Part shown: positions 9,800-17,525 of the stretch, one piece after another | Numbering within the stretch: position 1 is the first letter of the stretch | How the letters are laid out: every line of letters begins with the position of its first letter | Assembly (NCBI RefSeq): GCF_030158565.1 | Contig: NZ_JAOASQ010000038.1 | Span: 91,667 to 155,666, forward strand | DNA: 64,000 nucleotides | Source of the DNA: Limnohabitans sp. | Lineage (GTDB): Bacteria > Pseudomonadota > Gammaproteobacteria > Burkholderiales > Burkholderiaceae_C | Reading direction: 5' to 3' | Notes under the pieces: model-generated | What the model saw: the letters and a program-made list of their open reading frames with translations, nothing else | Told to the model about the DNA's origin: nothing | Databases searched by the model: none | Position numbers and translations under genes: made by a program

Positions 9800-10872
9800 T
9801 TGAGGCGGTCCGACTTCTGGAAGGATTTCTGGCGTTTGAACATGCCACGGCGGTAGAACGGGAACAGCTGGAACCAGGTGCGCACCTTGAGCCAGCGACC
9901 GTACAGGCCCATGGGTTCAAACAACACAAAGGCGATCAGCACGATGCCGTAGACCGTGCCTTGCAGGCCGGTGGCACCGCCAATGGCAGCAGGCAAAAAG
10001 TCTTTGCCCATGGCAATCAGCTGCGGCATGACGATCAAAAAGATCGCGCCCAAAAACGCACCGTGCACCGAGCCCAGACCACCGATCACCACCATCAAGA
10101 GCAAGTCGATCGACTGAATGATGTTGAACTGATCGGGCGAGAGGAACTGGATTTTGTGCGCGTACAGAGCGCCGCCAATGCCCGCCAGCGCGGCCGACAA
10201 AGCGAACGACAAGGTCTTGTAACGGGCCAGGTGGATGCCCATGCTTTGAGCCGAGATCTCGGAATCGCGGATGGCCACAAAAGCCCGACCGGTGGACGAT
10301 CGCAGCAAGTTGAGGATGGCCAGCGTGGCGCCTACTGTCACCACCAAGCAGAGGTAATAGAAAGACTCGGTGCTGTCCAGTGTCCAGCCCATCATGGCCG
10401 GTGGATTGACACTCAGGCCAGCGTTGCCGCCGGTCATGTGTTCCCAACGCGCAATGCCTTCTTCGACGATGAAGCCAAAGGACAAAGTGGCCATGCCCAG
10501 GTAAATGCCTTTGACGCGCAGCGCAGGCAAGCCCACGATGACACCCGCGATGGCCGAGAACAAACCGGCACAAATCAAGGCCAAGGGAAAGGGCACCCCG
10601 GCATTGACCATCACCGCTTCGGTGTAGGCGCCCACGCCCAAAAAGGCCGCATGCCCCATGGAGAACAAACCGGTGAAACCGGCCAGCAGCATCAGGCCCA
10701 AGCCCACCACCGCGTAGATCAACACAAAGGTCAATTGCGCCAGCCAGTATTCAGCCACCACCCAGGGGGCGGCGATCAGGAACAGCGCCAGCAAGCTGTA
10801 CCAAAAGACATGGCCGCCGTGCTTGGCCAGCGTGATGTCCTGGTTGTATTGGGTTTTGAAAATGAATCGCAT
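9796..10872 (-). CDS. livM: Branched-chain amino-acid type ABC permease, LivM
   Basis: This 358-residue, strongly hydrophobic permease has the family pattern GLGLMLLAGFTGLFSMGHAAFLGVGAY in its first half, read as successive membrane helices. It also has VVIGGLGSVHGAFLGA near the C-terminus, the EAA-like contact loop with the ATPases. The tail after the last helix is cytoplasmic and basic. Nine bases separate it from livH upstream and its stop overlaps livG. It forms the membrane channel together with LivH. Confidence 0.93.
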   Translation of the reverse strand: MRFIFKTQYNQDITLAKHGGHVFWYSLLALFLIAAPWVVAEYWLAQLTFVLIYAVVGLGLMLLAGFTGLFSMGHAAFLGVGAYTEAVMVNAGVPFPLALICAGLFSAIAGVIVGLPALRVKGIYLGMATLSFGFIVEEGIARWEHMTGGNAGLSVNPPAMMGWTLDSTESFYYLCLVVTVGATLAILNLLRSSTGRAFVAIRDSEISAQSMGIHLARYKTLSFALSAALAGIGGALYAHKIQFLSPDQFNIIQSIDLLLMVVIGGLGSVHGAFLGAIFLIVMPQLIAMGKDFLPAAIGGATGLQGTVYGIVLIAFVLFEPMGLYGRWLKVRTWFQLFPFYRRGMFKRQKSFQKSDRLK

Positions 10873-10881
10873 GCTAAGGCC

Positions 10882-11757
10882 TCAGACTTTCTTGCGCAGT
10901 TTTTCGCCAAACAAGCCGTTGGGCTTGAGCACCAGCATGAGCAAGACCACGATGTAAGGCGCAATGTCTTTCACACCTTCAGGCAAATAGAAACCGGCCA
11001 TGGACTCCACGATGCCGATCACCAGACCGCCAACGATGGCGCCCGGCAAACTGCCAAAGCCCCCGACCACCGCGGCCGGAAAAGCCTTCAGGCCAATGAA
11101 GCCCATGTTCGCGTGCACAAAGGTGATGGGCGCCAACAGCAAACCCGCCACCGCCGCCACACCTGCGGCCAGGCCCCACACCAGGCCGTTGAGGCTTTGC
11201 ACCGGGATGCCCATGTAATAGGCGGCCAACTGGTTTTGCGAGGACGCCTGCATGGCGATGCCCAGCTTGCTGTACTTGAACATGGCAAACAAGCCCAGAC
11301 AGAGCACCGTGGTGAAGGCGATCACCACCAGCTGCTCAGCCGCCACCACCAGCGCGCCCATCTGCAAGACCTGCCCGGCGTAGGGCACGGGCATGGTGTG
11401 GGTGTCGGTGCCCACATCGGGGATCATGGTGATCAGGCCGCGCAGCACATAGCCCACACCGATGGTCAGCATGACGATGGAGAAAGCGGGTTGCCCCAGG
11501 ATCGGGCGGATGACCAGGCGTTCGAGCAAAGCGCCAAACACGCCCATGGCGATGATGGCGGCGGGCACCGACAGCCAAAAGGGCATACCCAGCCAGGTCA
11601 TGGCGGCCAGGCCCGCAAAGGCGCCGACCATCATCAGGTCGCCTTGGGCAAAGCTCACCGTTTCGGTGGCCTTGTAAATCAGCACGAAACCCAGGGCAAT
11701 GAGTCCATAGATACAGCCCTGAGCCACACCGCTGATCAGCAGTTGCAGCACTTGCAC
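10882..11757 (-). CDS. livH: Branched-chain amino-acid type ABC permease, LivH
   Basis: This 291-residue permease begins with a GTG codon, supported by AAGGAG six bases upstream. It shows the LivH pattern QGCIYGLIALGFVLIYKATETVSFAQG (quoted here in part: IYGLIALGFVLIYKATE) and a late VVGGFGSLPGAIVGG coupling loop. About eight membrane helices are expected. It is the first gene of the transporter operon, so transcription probably starts in the 168-base gap shared with the divergent AtuA-family gene, where a palindrome at 11824 may act as operator. Confidence 0.92.
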   Translation of the reverse strand: MQVLQLLISGVAQGCIYGLIALGFVLIYKATETVSFAQGDLMMVGAFAGLAAMTWLGMPFWLSVPAAIIAMGVFGALLERLVIRPILGQPAFSIVMLTIGVGYVLRGLITMIPDVGTDTHTMPVPYAGQVLQMGALVVAAEQLVVIAFTTVLCLGLFAMFKYSKLGIAMQASSQNQLAAYYMGIPVQSLNGLVWGLAAGVAAVAGLLLAPITFVHANMGFIGLKAFPAAVVGGFGSLPGAIVGGLVIGIVESMAGFYLPEGVKDIAPYIVVLLMLVLKPNGLFGEKLRKKV

Positions 11758-11823
11758 GCTTGTCTCCTTGTTGTACTTCTGTCGTCCTGCGCCAGTCCGG
11801 ATGGAACCTGTGGTTCATGCCCA

Positions 11824-11841
11824 GACCATTTGCGAACGGTC
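11824..11841. promoter_or_regulatory. Candidate TetR-type operator palindrome
   Basis: The inverted repeat GACCATT-TGCG-AACGGTC has one mismatch in seven paired positions. It lies in the divergent gap between livH (-) and the AtuA-family gene (+). Size and symmetry resemble operators of TetR regulators such as those controlling atu or fatty-acid genes, but no regulator gene for it is visible in the window. The function is inference. Confidence 0.35.
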
Positions 11842-11925
11842 GTGCGATTGTGTATGTCTTTCACGAGACTGACCCTAGGGGTTGTCCCCCATCCACAGTC
11901 ACGTGCGGCGCAGCAAGATGGGCCC

Positions 11926-13317
11926 ATGACGCAATCCATACGCATTGGCTCAGGGCTTGGTTTTTATGGTGACAACTGGGAGCCCGTGGCCGCCAGCATT
12001 GAGCGCGGCGATGTGCAGTACATCGCCAGCGACCACCTGGCCGAACTGACCCTGGCCATCTTGCAAAAAGACCGGCAACGCGATCCCTCGCTGGGCTATG
12101 CCCGCGATGTGGTGCCCATGCTCATGCGCCTGTGGCCCTTGATGCAAGCGCGTGGCGTGAAGTTCGTGTGCAATGCGGGCGGCCTGAACCCCATGGGGGC
12201 GGCACAAGCTGTACAAACGGCGCTGGCCGCCAAAGGCTGGCACCCGCGCATCGCCGTGGTGTCGGGCGACGATGTGCTCGACCTCTTGCAGGACGAACAC
12301 ACACGCTTTGACCACCTGATGAACGGCGGCGATGTGGGCACGGTGCGTGAGCGCCTGGTGTTTGGCAATGCCTACCTCGGTGCGCAGCCCATCGTGGATG
12401 CACTGTCGCAAGGCGCGGACATCGTCATCACCGGACGCGTGGCCGATGCGGCCTTGTTTCTGGGCCCCTTGGTGCACGGCCTGGGCTGGAAGCTCTCGGA
12501 TGCCCAAACGCCCGAAGACTTCAACCGCCTGGCCCAGGGCCTGACGGTGGGGCATTTGCTGGAATGTTCGGGCCAAGGCAGCGGCGGCAATTTTGGGGAC
12601 CAGGGTCACTGGCAAAACATTCCGGATCTGGGCCACATCGGCTACCCGATCGCCGAGGTGCATGCCGACGGCACCGCCATCATCACCAAAGCACCCGGCA
12701 CAGGCGGGCTGGTGAACTTTGACACCGTGCGCCAGCAACTGCTGTACGAGGTGCACAACCCGCACGCGTATTTTTCACCCGATGTGGTGCTCGACATGGG
12801 TCAGATCCAGTTGCACGACGAAGGCCAGCACCGTGTGCGTCTGACCGGGGCACAAGGCACGCCACCCACCGAGCAGCTCAAGGTGGTGGCGGGCTTCAGG
12901 GACGGCTTCAAGGCCGACATCACCTGGGGCTTTTCATGGCCCGACGCTTGGGACAAGGTTCAAGCGGCCGAACGCATCGTGCGCGAACAATTGTGCGAGC
13001 GAAAAATTCCTTTCGACGAATTGTTTGTGGAATACCCCGGCCTGAACTCGGCACACGGGGCCTTGGCCCCCTTGCCTGCCGCCGCCGAGCTCAATCAACG
13101 CAACGAGATCTGGGTGCGCATGGTGCTGCGCACGCCGAGCAAAGCCGCAGCCGATAGCTTTGGCCGGCTGTTCCCCTGGATGGCCTTGAGCGGCCCCGCT
13201 TACACCTGTGGATTTCAGGGCCTGAACAACACCAGCGAGCTGCTGGGCATCTGGCCGACCTTGATTGCGCGTGAGCAGGTACACGCGCGCGTTGACATGC
13301 TGGAGGTGCAGCCATGA
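11926..13317 (+). CDS. AtuA-family protein (DUF1446), acyclic terpene utilisation type
   Basis: The ATG at 11926 gives 463 residues beginning IRIGSGLGFYGDNWEP. The 1118-residue ORF of the track extends back antisense to livM and livH and is not real. Recognisable family blocks are CNAGGLNP, VVSGDDVLD, DIVITGRVADAALFLGP and GHLLECSGQGSGGNF. AtuA proteins are needed for citronellol/geraniol use in Pseudomonas, but their biochemical role is not established. The stop overlaps the ATG of a small partner gene. A homologous pair occurs at 62369-64000. No strong ribosome site is seen before the ATG, and the start is chosen by homology of the N-terminus. Confidence 0.9.
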   Translation: MTQSIRIGSGLGFYGDNWEPVAASIERGDVQYIASDHLAELTLAILQKDRQRDPSLGYARDVVPMLMRLWPLMQARGVKFVCNAGGLNPMGAAQAVQTALAAKGWHPRIAVVSGDDVLDLLQDEHTRFDHLMNGGDVGTVRERLVFGNAYLGAQPIVDALSQGADIVITGRVADAALFLGPLVHGLGWKLSDAQTPEDFNRLAQGLTVGHLLECSGQGSGGNFGDQGHWQNIPDLGHIGYPIAEVHADGTAIITKAPGTGGLVNFDTVRQQLLYEVHNPHAYFSPDVVLDMGQIQLHDEGQHRVRLTGAQGTPPTEQLKVVAGFRDGFKADITWGFSWPDAWDKVQAAERIVREQLCERKIPFDELFVEYPGLNSAHGALAPLPAAAELNQRNEIWVRMVLRTPSKAAADSFGRLFPWMALSGPAYTCGFQGLNNTSELLGIWPTLIAREQVHARVDMLEVQP

Positions 13318-13697
13318 GCTCAACACTGCGTATCCCCTTGGTGCAACTGGCCCACGCCCGCAGCGGCGACAAAGCCGACTGGGTGGACTTCGGCCTGTTC
13401 GCCTGGAACGAAGCGGGCTACCGCATCCTCGAACGCGAGGTGACGGCCTCCAAAGTGCAAGCGCACTTTGCGCCCTGGTTGCCCGGCCATGTCGATGTCT
13501 GGCCGCTGCCCAACATCCTGGCCATCAAGCTGGTGCTGCATGGTGCCCTGCAAGGCGGCGGTGCGCGCAACCTGCGGCTGGACAACCTGGGCAAAGCCAT
13601 GGGCGCAGCGCTTTTGCGCATGGAGATCGAGCTCAGCGCCGAAGAATTCGAGCAGGCGCAAAAAAGCCCCCGAAGGGGCTGGTGGCCTGACGCTTAA
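13314..13697 (+). CDS. AtuA-associated small protein
   Basis: This 127-residue protein starts on an ATGA overlap with the AtuA-family gene. Blocks such as LAHARSGDK, LPNILAIKLVLHGAL and GGGARNLRLDNLGKAMG recur in the partner at 63726 (AHTRTGDK, LPQLGALNFVMHQAL, GGGVTRSLALDAHGK), so both are one family. In many genomes this domain is fused to the C-terminus of AtuA-type proteins, which suggests the two form one enzyme complex (inference). The last codons (about residues 116-122) are read through a terminator hairpin that serves the opposite strand. Confidence 0.82.
   Translation: MSSTLRIPLVQLAHARSGDKADWVDFGLFAWNEAGYRILEREVTASKVQAHFAPWLPGHVDVWPLPNILAIKLVLHGALQGGGARNLRLDNLGKAMGAALLRMEIELSAEEFEQAQKSPRRGWWPDA
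13659..13680 (-). terminator. Intrinsic terminator for the minus-strand CoA-transferase operon, inside the 3' end of a plus-strand gene
   Basis: The stem AGCCCC–CGAA–GGGGCT is followed, on the minus strand, by six T residues. It lies about 60 bases downstream of the CoA-transferase B stop and within the last codons of the AtuA-partner gene. It does not have a T run on the plus strand, so it acts on minus-strand transcripts. Confidence 0.8.
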
Positions 13698-13740
13698 AAC
13701 GTGTCGATCTTCAGCGCACTGCCAAACGCGCCAGACTGCC

Positions 13741-14394
13741 TCATTCAGAAATGGGCAGTCCCACCAATTGCTGCAACTGGGCCAAATCCAGGCCATCCAC
13801 CTTGTCCACAAGTTTCAAGCCTTGTGGGGTGCATGCCAGTGTTGCCAAGTCGGTGTAAATGCGTTTGACGCAGCCAATCGCGGTCAGGGGGTAAGTACAG
13901 GTCTGCACCAACTTGCTCTCGCCTGCCTTCGTCAGCAGGTCCATCATCACCCAGGTTTGCTTGGCCCCAACCGCCAGGTCCATCGCGCCGCCGACAGCCG
14001 GAATGGCCCCGGCCTCGCCCGTGCTCCAGTTGGCCAAATCGCCTGTGGCCGAGACCTGAAAAGCGCCCAGCACGCAAATGTCGAGATGCCCGCCGCGCAT
14101 CATGGCAAAGCTGTCGGCATGGTGAAAAAATGCCCCACCCGGCAACAAGGTCACGGGCTGTTTACCAGCATTGATGAGGTCGTAATCATCCTCGCCATCG
14201 GCGGGTGCCGGGCCCATGCCCAGAATGCCGTTTTCGCTGTGCAAGATGACCTCACGCCCCGCCGGGATGTGGTTGGCCACCAGCGTGGGCATGCCGATGC
14301 CCAGGTTCACACAAGCGCCATCGTGGATGTCTTGCGCCACGCGCCGGGCCAGTTCATCCTTGCTGCGGCGTTGGTAAGAAGTGTTCATGTTCAT
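13741..14394 (-). CDS. 3-oxoacid CoA-transferase subunit B (PcaJ/ScoB-like)
   Basis: This 217-residue beta subunit of a family I CoA-transferase has NLGIGMPTLVA near residue 30 and the catalytic-Glu motif SENGILGMG near residue 53. DLINAGKQPVT and VGGAMDLAVGAKQ follow. The Glu forms the glutamyl-CoA intermediate during CoA transfer from succinyl-CoA to a 3-oxoacid. The start overlaps the subunit A stop by one base (TGATG). With the PcaF-type thiolase at 22282 it would complete the last two steps of the beta-ketoadipate route; acetoacetate is the main alternative substrate. Confidence 0.93.
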   Translation of the reverse strand: MNMNTSYQRRSKDELARRVAQDIHDGACVNLGIGMPTLVANHIPAGREVILHSENGILGMGPAPADGEDDYDLINAGKQPVTLLPGGAFFHHADSFAMMRGGHLDICVLGAFQVSATGDLANWSTGEAGAIPAVGGAMDLAVGAKQTWVMMDLLTKAGESKLVQTCTYPLTAIGCVKRIYTDLATLACTPQGLKLVDKVDGLDLAQLQQLVGLPISE

Positions 14395-15095
14395 CAGGCC
14401 GCTTTCTTGAATCCGCCACCCTGGGTGGCCACACGGTCGATATGCAACACACGGCTCACATGGATGCCCGGCGTCACGATGGTTTCAGGGTCCAGCGCGC
14501 CCAGCGGCACCACCTCGTGCACCGTGGCCACCGTGTGCTTGGCCGCTGTGGCCATCACAGGTCCGAAATTGCGCGCCGCCTTGCGGTAAGTCAGGTTGCC
14601 CCAACGGTCACCACGCTCTGCCTTGATCAGTGCCAGATCACCGTAGATCGGATATTCGAGCACATACTGGCGTCCTTGGATTTCACGGGTTTCCTTGCCA
14701 CGTGCCAGCTCGGTGCCAAAACCGGTGGGGGTGAAGAAAGCGCCAATGCCCGCGCCCGCAGCGCGCAGGCGCTCGGCCAAATTGCCCTGCGGCACGAGTT
14801 CCAGCTCGATCTGACCACTGCGGTACAAACTGTCGAAGACATGCGAATCGGTCTGCCTCGGAAAACTGCAGATGATCTTGCGCACGCGCCCGGCCTTGAG
14901 CAAAGCGGCCAGACCAGTGTCGCCATTGCCAGCGTTGTTGTTGACCACGGTGAGGTCCTTGGCGCCTTGCGCAATCAAGCCGTCGATCAATTCATTGGGA
15001 ATACCTGCGGTGCCAAATCCACCAATGAGCACCGTCGAGCCATCGGCCACCGGCCCCAGTGCATCGGCCATGCTTAAAGCTATCTTGTCGATCAT
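14394..15095 (-). CDS. 3-oxoacid CoA-transferase subunit A (PcaI/ScoA-like)
   Basis: This 233-residue alpha subunit shows the family I signature GGFGTAGIPNELIDGL near residue 25 and VNNNAGNGDTGLAALL. ICSFPRQTDSHVF and GDRWGNLTYRKAARNFGP follow. The FPRQTDSHVF stretch resembles 3-oxoadipate transferases more than the human-type succinyl-CoA:3-oxoacid enzymes, though this is a judgement by eye. It binds the CoA moiety and pairs with the B subunit encoded directly downstream. A 92-base gap separates it from the NTF2-like gene upstream on the same strand. Confidence 0.93.
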   Translation of the reverse strand: MIDKIALSMADALGPVADGSTVLIGGFGTAGIPNELIDGLIAQGAKDLTVVNNNAGNGDTGLAALLKAGRVRKIICSFPRQTDSHVFDSLYRSGQIELELVPQGNLAERLRAAGAGIGAFFTPTGFGTELARGKETREIQGRQYVLEYPIYGDLALIKAERGDRWGNLTYRKAARNFGPVMATAAKHTVATVHEVVPLGALDPETIVTPGIHVSRVLHIDRVATQGGGFKKAA

Positions 15096-15187
15096 GTTTG
15101 CACTTCAAAAGCGTTGAGGGTCATGCACGCAAGTATCTACCAAGCAGGCATGTCCGCAGAAATGAATGGGAGATTTGCCGATACCGA

Positions 15188-15562
15188 TCAAACGGGACAA
15201 GGCGTGCCTTGGTGTGCCAGCATTCGCAGGCCTTGCGGCCCCTCTGCTCCAGACTCGGGCATCCACACCGTCATGAACAAGCTGCGCACCGCCTTGGACT
15301 GACCGTCTTTGCTGACCTCGGCCGACATGCGCCCGGTCACCACATGGCCCGAGCCTGCCGCATGCACTTGCAAGTCTTCAAAAGACAAGCTCAGGTACTT
15401 CAAGCTGCCACTGGCCAATTTGGCCAGATAGGTGGTCTTGCTATCGCGCGCCCCCGTGGAATGCACGTAGACCAAACCATCGGACAGCAGCCCATCCAGG
15501 GCCGCGACGTCACCGTTCAGCATGGCTTGGCGGCGTTGCTCTTCAGCGATCAATGCGCTCAT
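15188..15562 (-). CDS. NTF2-like (SnoaL/DUF4440-type) small protein
   Basis: This 124-residue protein has the cone-fold pattern of this superfamily: a helical N-terminus (IAEEQRRQAMLNGD), LDGLLSDGLVYVHSTG, a central VVTGRMSAEV strand and a late FMTVWM strand. Such proteins can be isomerases, dehydratases or steroid-type ligand binders; no catalytic assignment is possible here. It lies in the same direction as the CoA-transferase genes and probably shares their transcript. Its ATG overlaps the stop of a short, apparently broken upstream frame (see 15563-15835). Confidence 0.75.
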   Translation of the reverse strand: MSALIAEEQRRQAMLNGDVAALDGLLSDGLVYVHSTGARDSKTTYLAKLASGSLKYLSLSFEDLQVHAAGSGHVVTGRMSAEVSKDGQSKAVRSLFMTVWMPESGAEGPQGLRMLAHQGTPCPV

Positions 15563-15835
15563 TTGCTTGATTCCATTTTGATGTTCGAGCGGGGCACCTC
15601 AGCATGAAATCGCTCTACTTGCGCTGACAGCCATGCCGCAGGCCACCACAGACCCTCACTGTCCCGGGCATCCAACAGCAGATCCAGCCTGTGCAAAAGC
15701 CATCGAAGCGATCACATCACGCACAGGCATGTTGCGCAGCAACGGTTTGACAGGCCAGGGCACCCGACAACCGTCAGGGCCCTTAGACTCACCGCCCCGA
15801 TCGTCTGGATGAGACGCCGCCGGGTCTTCTTGCGC
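15563..15835 (-). pseudogene. Intergenic stretch with a possible decayed coding frame
   Basis: On the minus strand the frame that ends in a TGA overlapping the NTF2-like ATG reads protein-like (LLLDARDSEGLWWPAAW) for about 50 codons, but it meets a stop at 15712-15714 and has no good start. In other frames upstream, pieces such as RRRLIQTIGAVSL look like a signal-peptide start. This could be a frameshifted remnant or chance. A short GTTGC-GCA-GCAAC inverted repeat is also present at 15731-15743. Confidence 0.25.
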
Positions 15836-16816
15836 TCAGTCCAGCTTCACGCCGGCCTTGCGAATGGCCGGGCCCCACAGGGCATCGTCTTGTTTGAGAA
15901 AGGCTGCAAATTCGGCCGAAGTCTGCCCCTTCAAGTCACCGCCGTAAGAACGCCACTTGGCGATCAACTCGGGATTCTGCGCGGTGGCTTTTTGCATGGC
16001 CTCGCCCAGTTTGGCCACCGCGGCTGCAGGTGTGCCTGCAGGCGCAAACAAACCGATCCAGGCAGTAGGGCTGTAGTCAGGCAAACCCGCCTCGGCAAAG
16101 GTGGGCACATCCGGGAAGTTGGGGTGACGCGTCTTGCCCGTCAGCGCCAAAATTTTGAGCTTGCCCGCCTTGACGTTGCCAATGGCAGCGGGCAAGGCGT
16201 CAAAAATCACGTTGACCTGACCGGCCACCAGATCCGCATAAGGGCTTGAGGTGTTGTAAGGCACAAAATCGATCTTGACCCCGGCGTTCGAGGCGAACCA
16301 CTCACCGGCCAGATGGGAGTAGCTGCCCACACCCGATGTGGCCGCTGTCAACGAGCCTGGCTGTCTTTTCAAACGCTCGATCAGCTCCTTCGCATTTTTC
16401 TCGGGCACGCTCGGATGGGCCGTCAGGGCCGTGTTCAACAGCCCGACAACGCTGATGGGCACAAAGTCGCGCTCCACTTTGTAAGGCACCTTGGCACCAT
16501 AGGTATAGGGCAACACCGACATCGAGGTGGTCGAACCCATCACCAAGGTGTAGCCGTCGGGTGCGGCTTTGGCACCGGCCTCCATGCCAATCATGGTGGA
16601 CGCGCCCGGACGGTTTTCCACCACCACCGATTGCCCCAGGGCTTTGGACAACTCCAGCGCAATTTCGCGGGTGTTGGCGTCCGGGCCTGTGCCCACGGGG
16701 AAAGGGGCAATGATCTTGATCGGTTTGTTCGGATAGTCCTGCGCCATGGCGGGCAAGGCACTGAACAAAGCCAAGGCCAAAGTGGCCAGGCCCATGCGGC
16801 GGGTGGTGCGATTCAT
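15836..16816 (-). CDS. Bug/TctC-family solute-binding protein
   Basis: This 326-residue periplasmic receptor has a signal peptide ending ALPAMAQ near residue 26, then the family start YPNKPIKIIAPFPVGTGPD. VVVENRPGASTMIG and APDGYTLVMG follow. Bug proteins bind carboxylates for tripartite tricarboxylate transporters, but no TctA or TctB membrane subunit is in the window. Burkholderiales carry many such orphan receptors. It is divergent from the VOC/monooxygenase operon, sharing an AT-rich 148-base gap, so co-regulation with that pathway is likely. Confidence 0.92.
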   Translation of the reverse strand: MNRTTRRMGLATLALALFSALPAMAQDYPNKPIKIIAPFPVGTGPDANTREIALELSKALGQSVVVENRPGASTMIGMEAGAKAAPDGYTLVMGSTTSMSVLPYTYGAKVPYKVERDFVPISVVGLLNTALTAHPSVPEKNAKELIERLKRQPGSLTAATSGVGSYSHLAGEWFASNAGVKIDFVPYNTSSPYADLVAGQVNVIFDALPAAIGNVKAGKLKILALTGKTRHPNFPDVPTFAEAGLPDYSPTAWIGLFAPAGTPAAAVAKLGEAMQKATAQNPELIAKWRSYGGDLKGQTSAEFAAFLKQDDALWGPAIRKAGVKLD

Positions 16817-16964
16817 GCGAGTGTCTCCTGTTTGTGGATGTTCAAGACCATGGGGTCTGACAGCATTCTTTCAAATCAAATAAATTCTCACTATGGGATA
16901 AACCATTAGTTTTTTATTCATCAATCAAAATAGAATCAATGAAGTTTTCGCAAACGGAGTGAGC
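16817..16964. promoter_or_regulatory. AT-rich divergent promoter region
   Basis: This gap between the Bug gene (-) and the VOC operon (+) is far richer in A and T than its surroundings from about 16863 to 16950. A TAGAAT at 16931-16936 is a plausible -10 box for the plus operon, without a convincing -35. The repeated ATCAAT words around it could belong to an IclR-type operator, since an IclR gene lies in the operon (inference). Confidence 0.4.
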
Positions 16965-17525
16965 ATGTCGAACCCTCTTGGTCAGAAAAATTCCCTGTCT
17001 TTCAGCCACATGGGCTTCTATGTGCGTGACCTCGAACGCATGGCCCGCTTTTACAAAGAGGTGATGTGCTTCTTCGAAACCGATCGCGGCGACTTAGGGC
17101 CCGTGCAACTGGTGTTCCTCAGCCGGGACCCTTGCGAACACCACCAGATCGTGCTGGCCACGGGCCGTCCTACAGACCTGTCGTTCAGCGTGATCAACCA
17201 GATTTCGCTGCGCGTACCCGACCTGGCCACACTGCGCACGGTGCGTGACCGGGTGACCGCCGACCCCGATGTGAGCGATCTGGTCTGCGCCACCCATGGC
17301 AATGCGGTGTCGATCTACTTTCGCGACCCCGAAGGCAATCGACTGGAGGTATTTCTGGACATGCCCTGGTACTGCGAGCAACCTCTGCGCGAGCCGATCG
17401 ATCTGGACCAAAGCGATGAAGCCGTCATGGCTGTCGCCGAAGCCCTGGCACGCAGCCGCCCCAAATTCCGCAGCCGCACTCAGTGGATCACGGAAATGCA
17501 AGTGCTCATGGGGTACAAGGCATGA
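16965..17525 (+). CDS. VOC-family protein, extradiol dioxygenase-like
   Basis: The ATG at 16965 has CGGAG five bases before it and gives 186 residues; the GTG at 16959 overlaps that ribosome site. Two beta-alpha-beta-beta-beta modules are visible: the first begins SHMGFYVRDLERMARFYKEV and the second RVPDLATLRTV, ending RDPEGNRLEVFLD. His in SHMGF, His in EHHQIVLA and Glu in NRLEVF are candidate metal ligands, as in extradiol ring-cleavage dioxygenases. It overlaps the flavin monooxygenase gene (ATGA), so a hydroxylation followed by ring-opening is likely. A metal-dependent isomerase or lyase of the same fold is an alternative. Confidence 0.85.
   Translation: MSNPLGQKNSLSFSHMGFYVRDLERMARFYKEVMCFFETDRGDLGPVQLVFLSRDPCEHHQIVLATGRPTDLSFSVINQISLRVPDLATLRTVRDRVTADPDVSDLVCATHGNAVSIYFRDPEGNRLEVFLDMPWYCEQPLREPIDLDQSDEAVMAVAEALARSRPKFRSRTQWITEMQVLMGYKA

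Noticed and set aside
11878-11890. GGGG-TTGT-CCCC hairpin just before the AtuA gene
   Set aside because: Too short to call a terminator or riboswitch; no T run and chance is likely in GC-rich DNA.
9961-11925. Long plus-strand open frame (part of the 1118-residue ORF) antisense to livM and livH
   Set aside because: It is a codon-bias shadow of the two permease genes; low-complexity His/Gln-rich translation, and the real gene starts at 11926 by family alignment.
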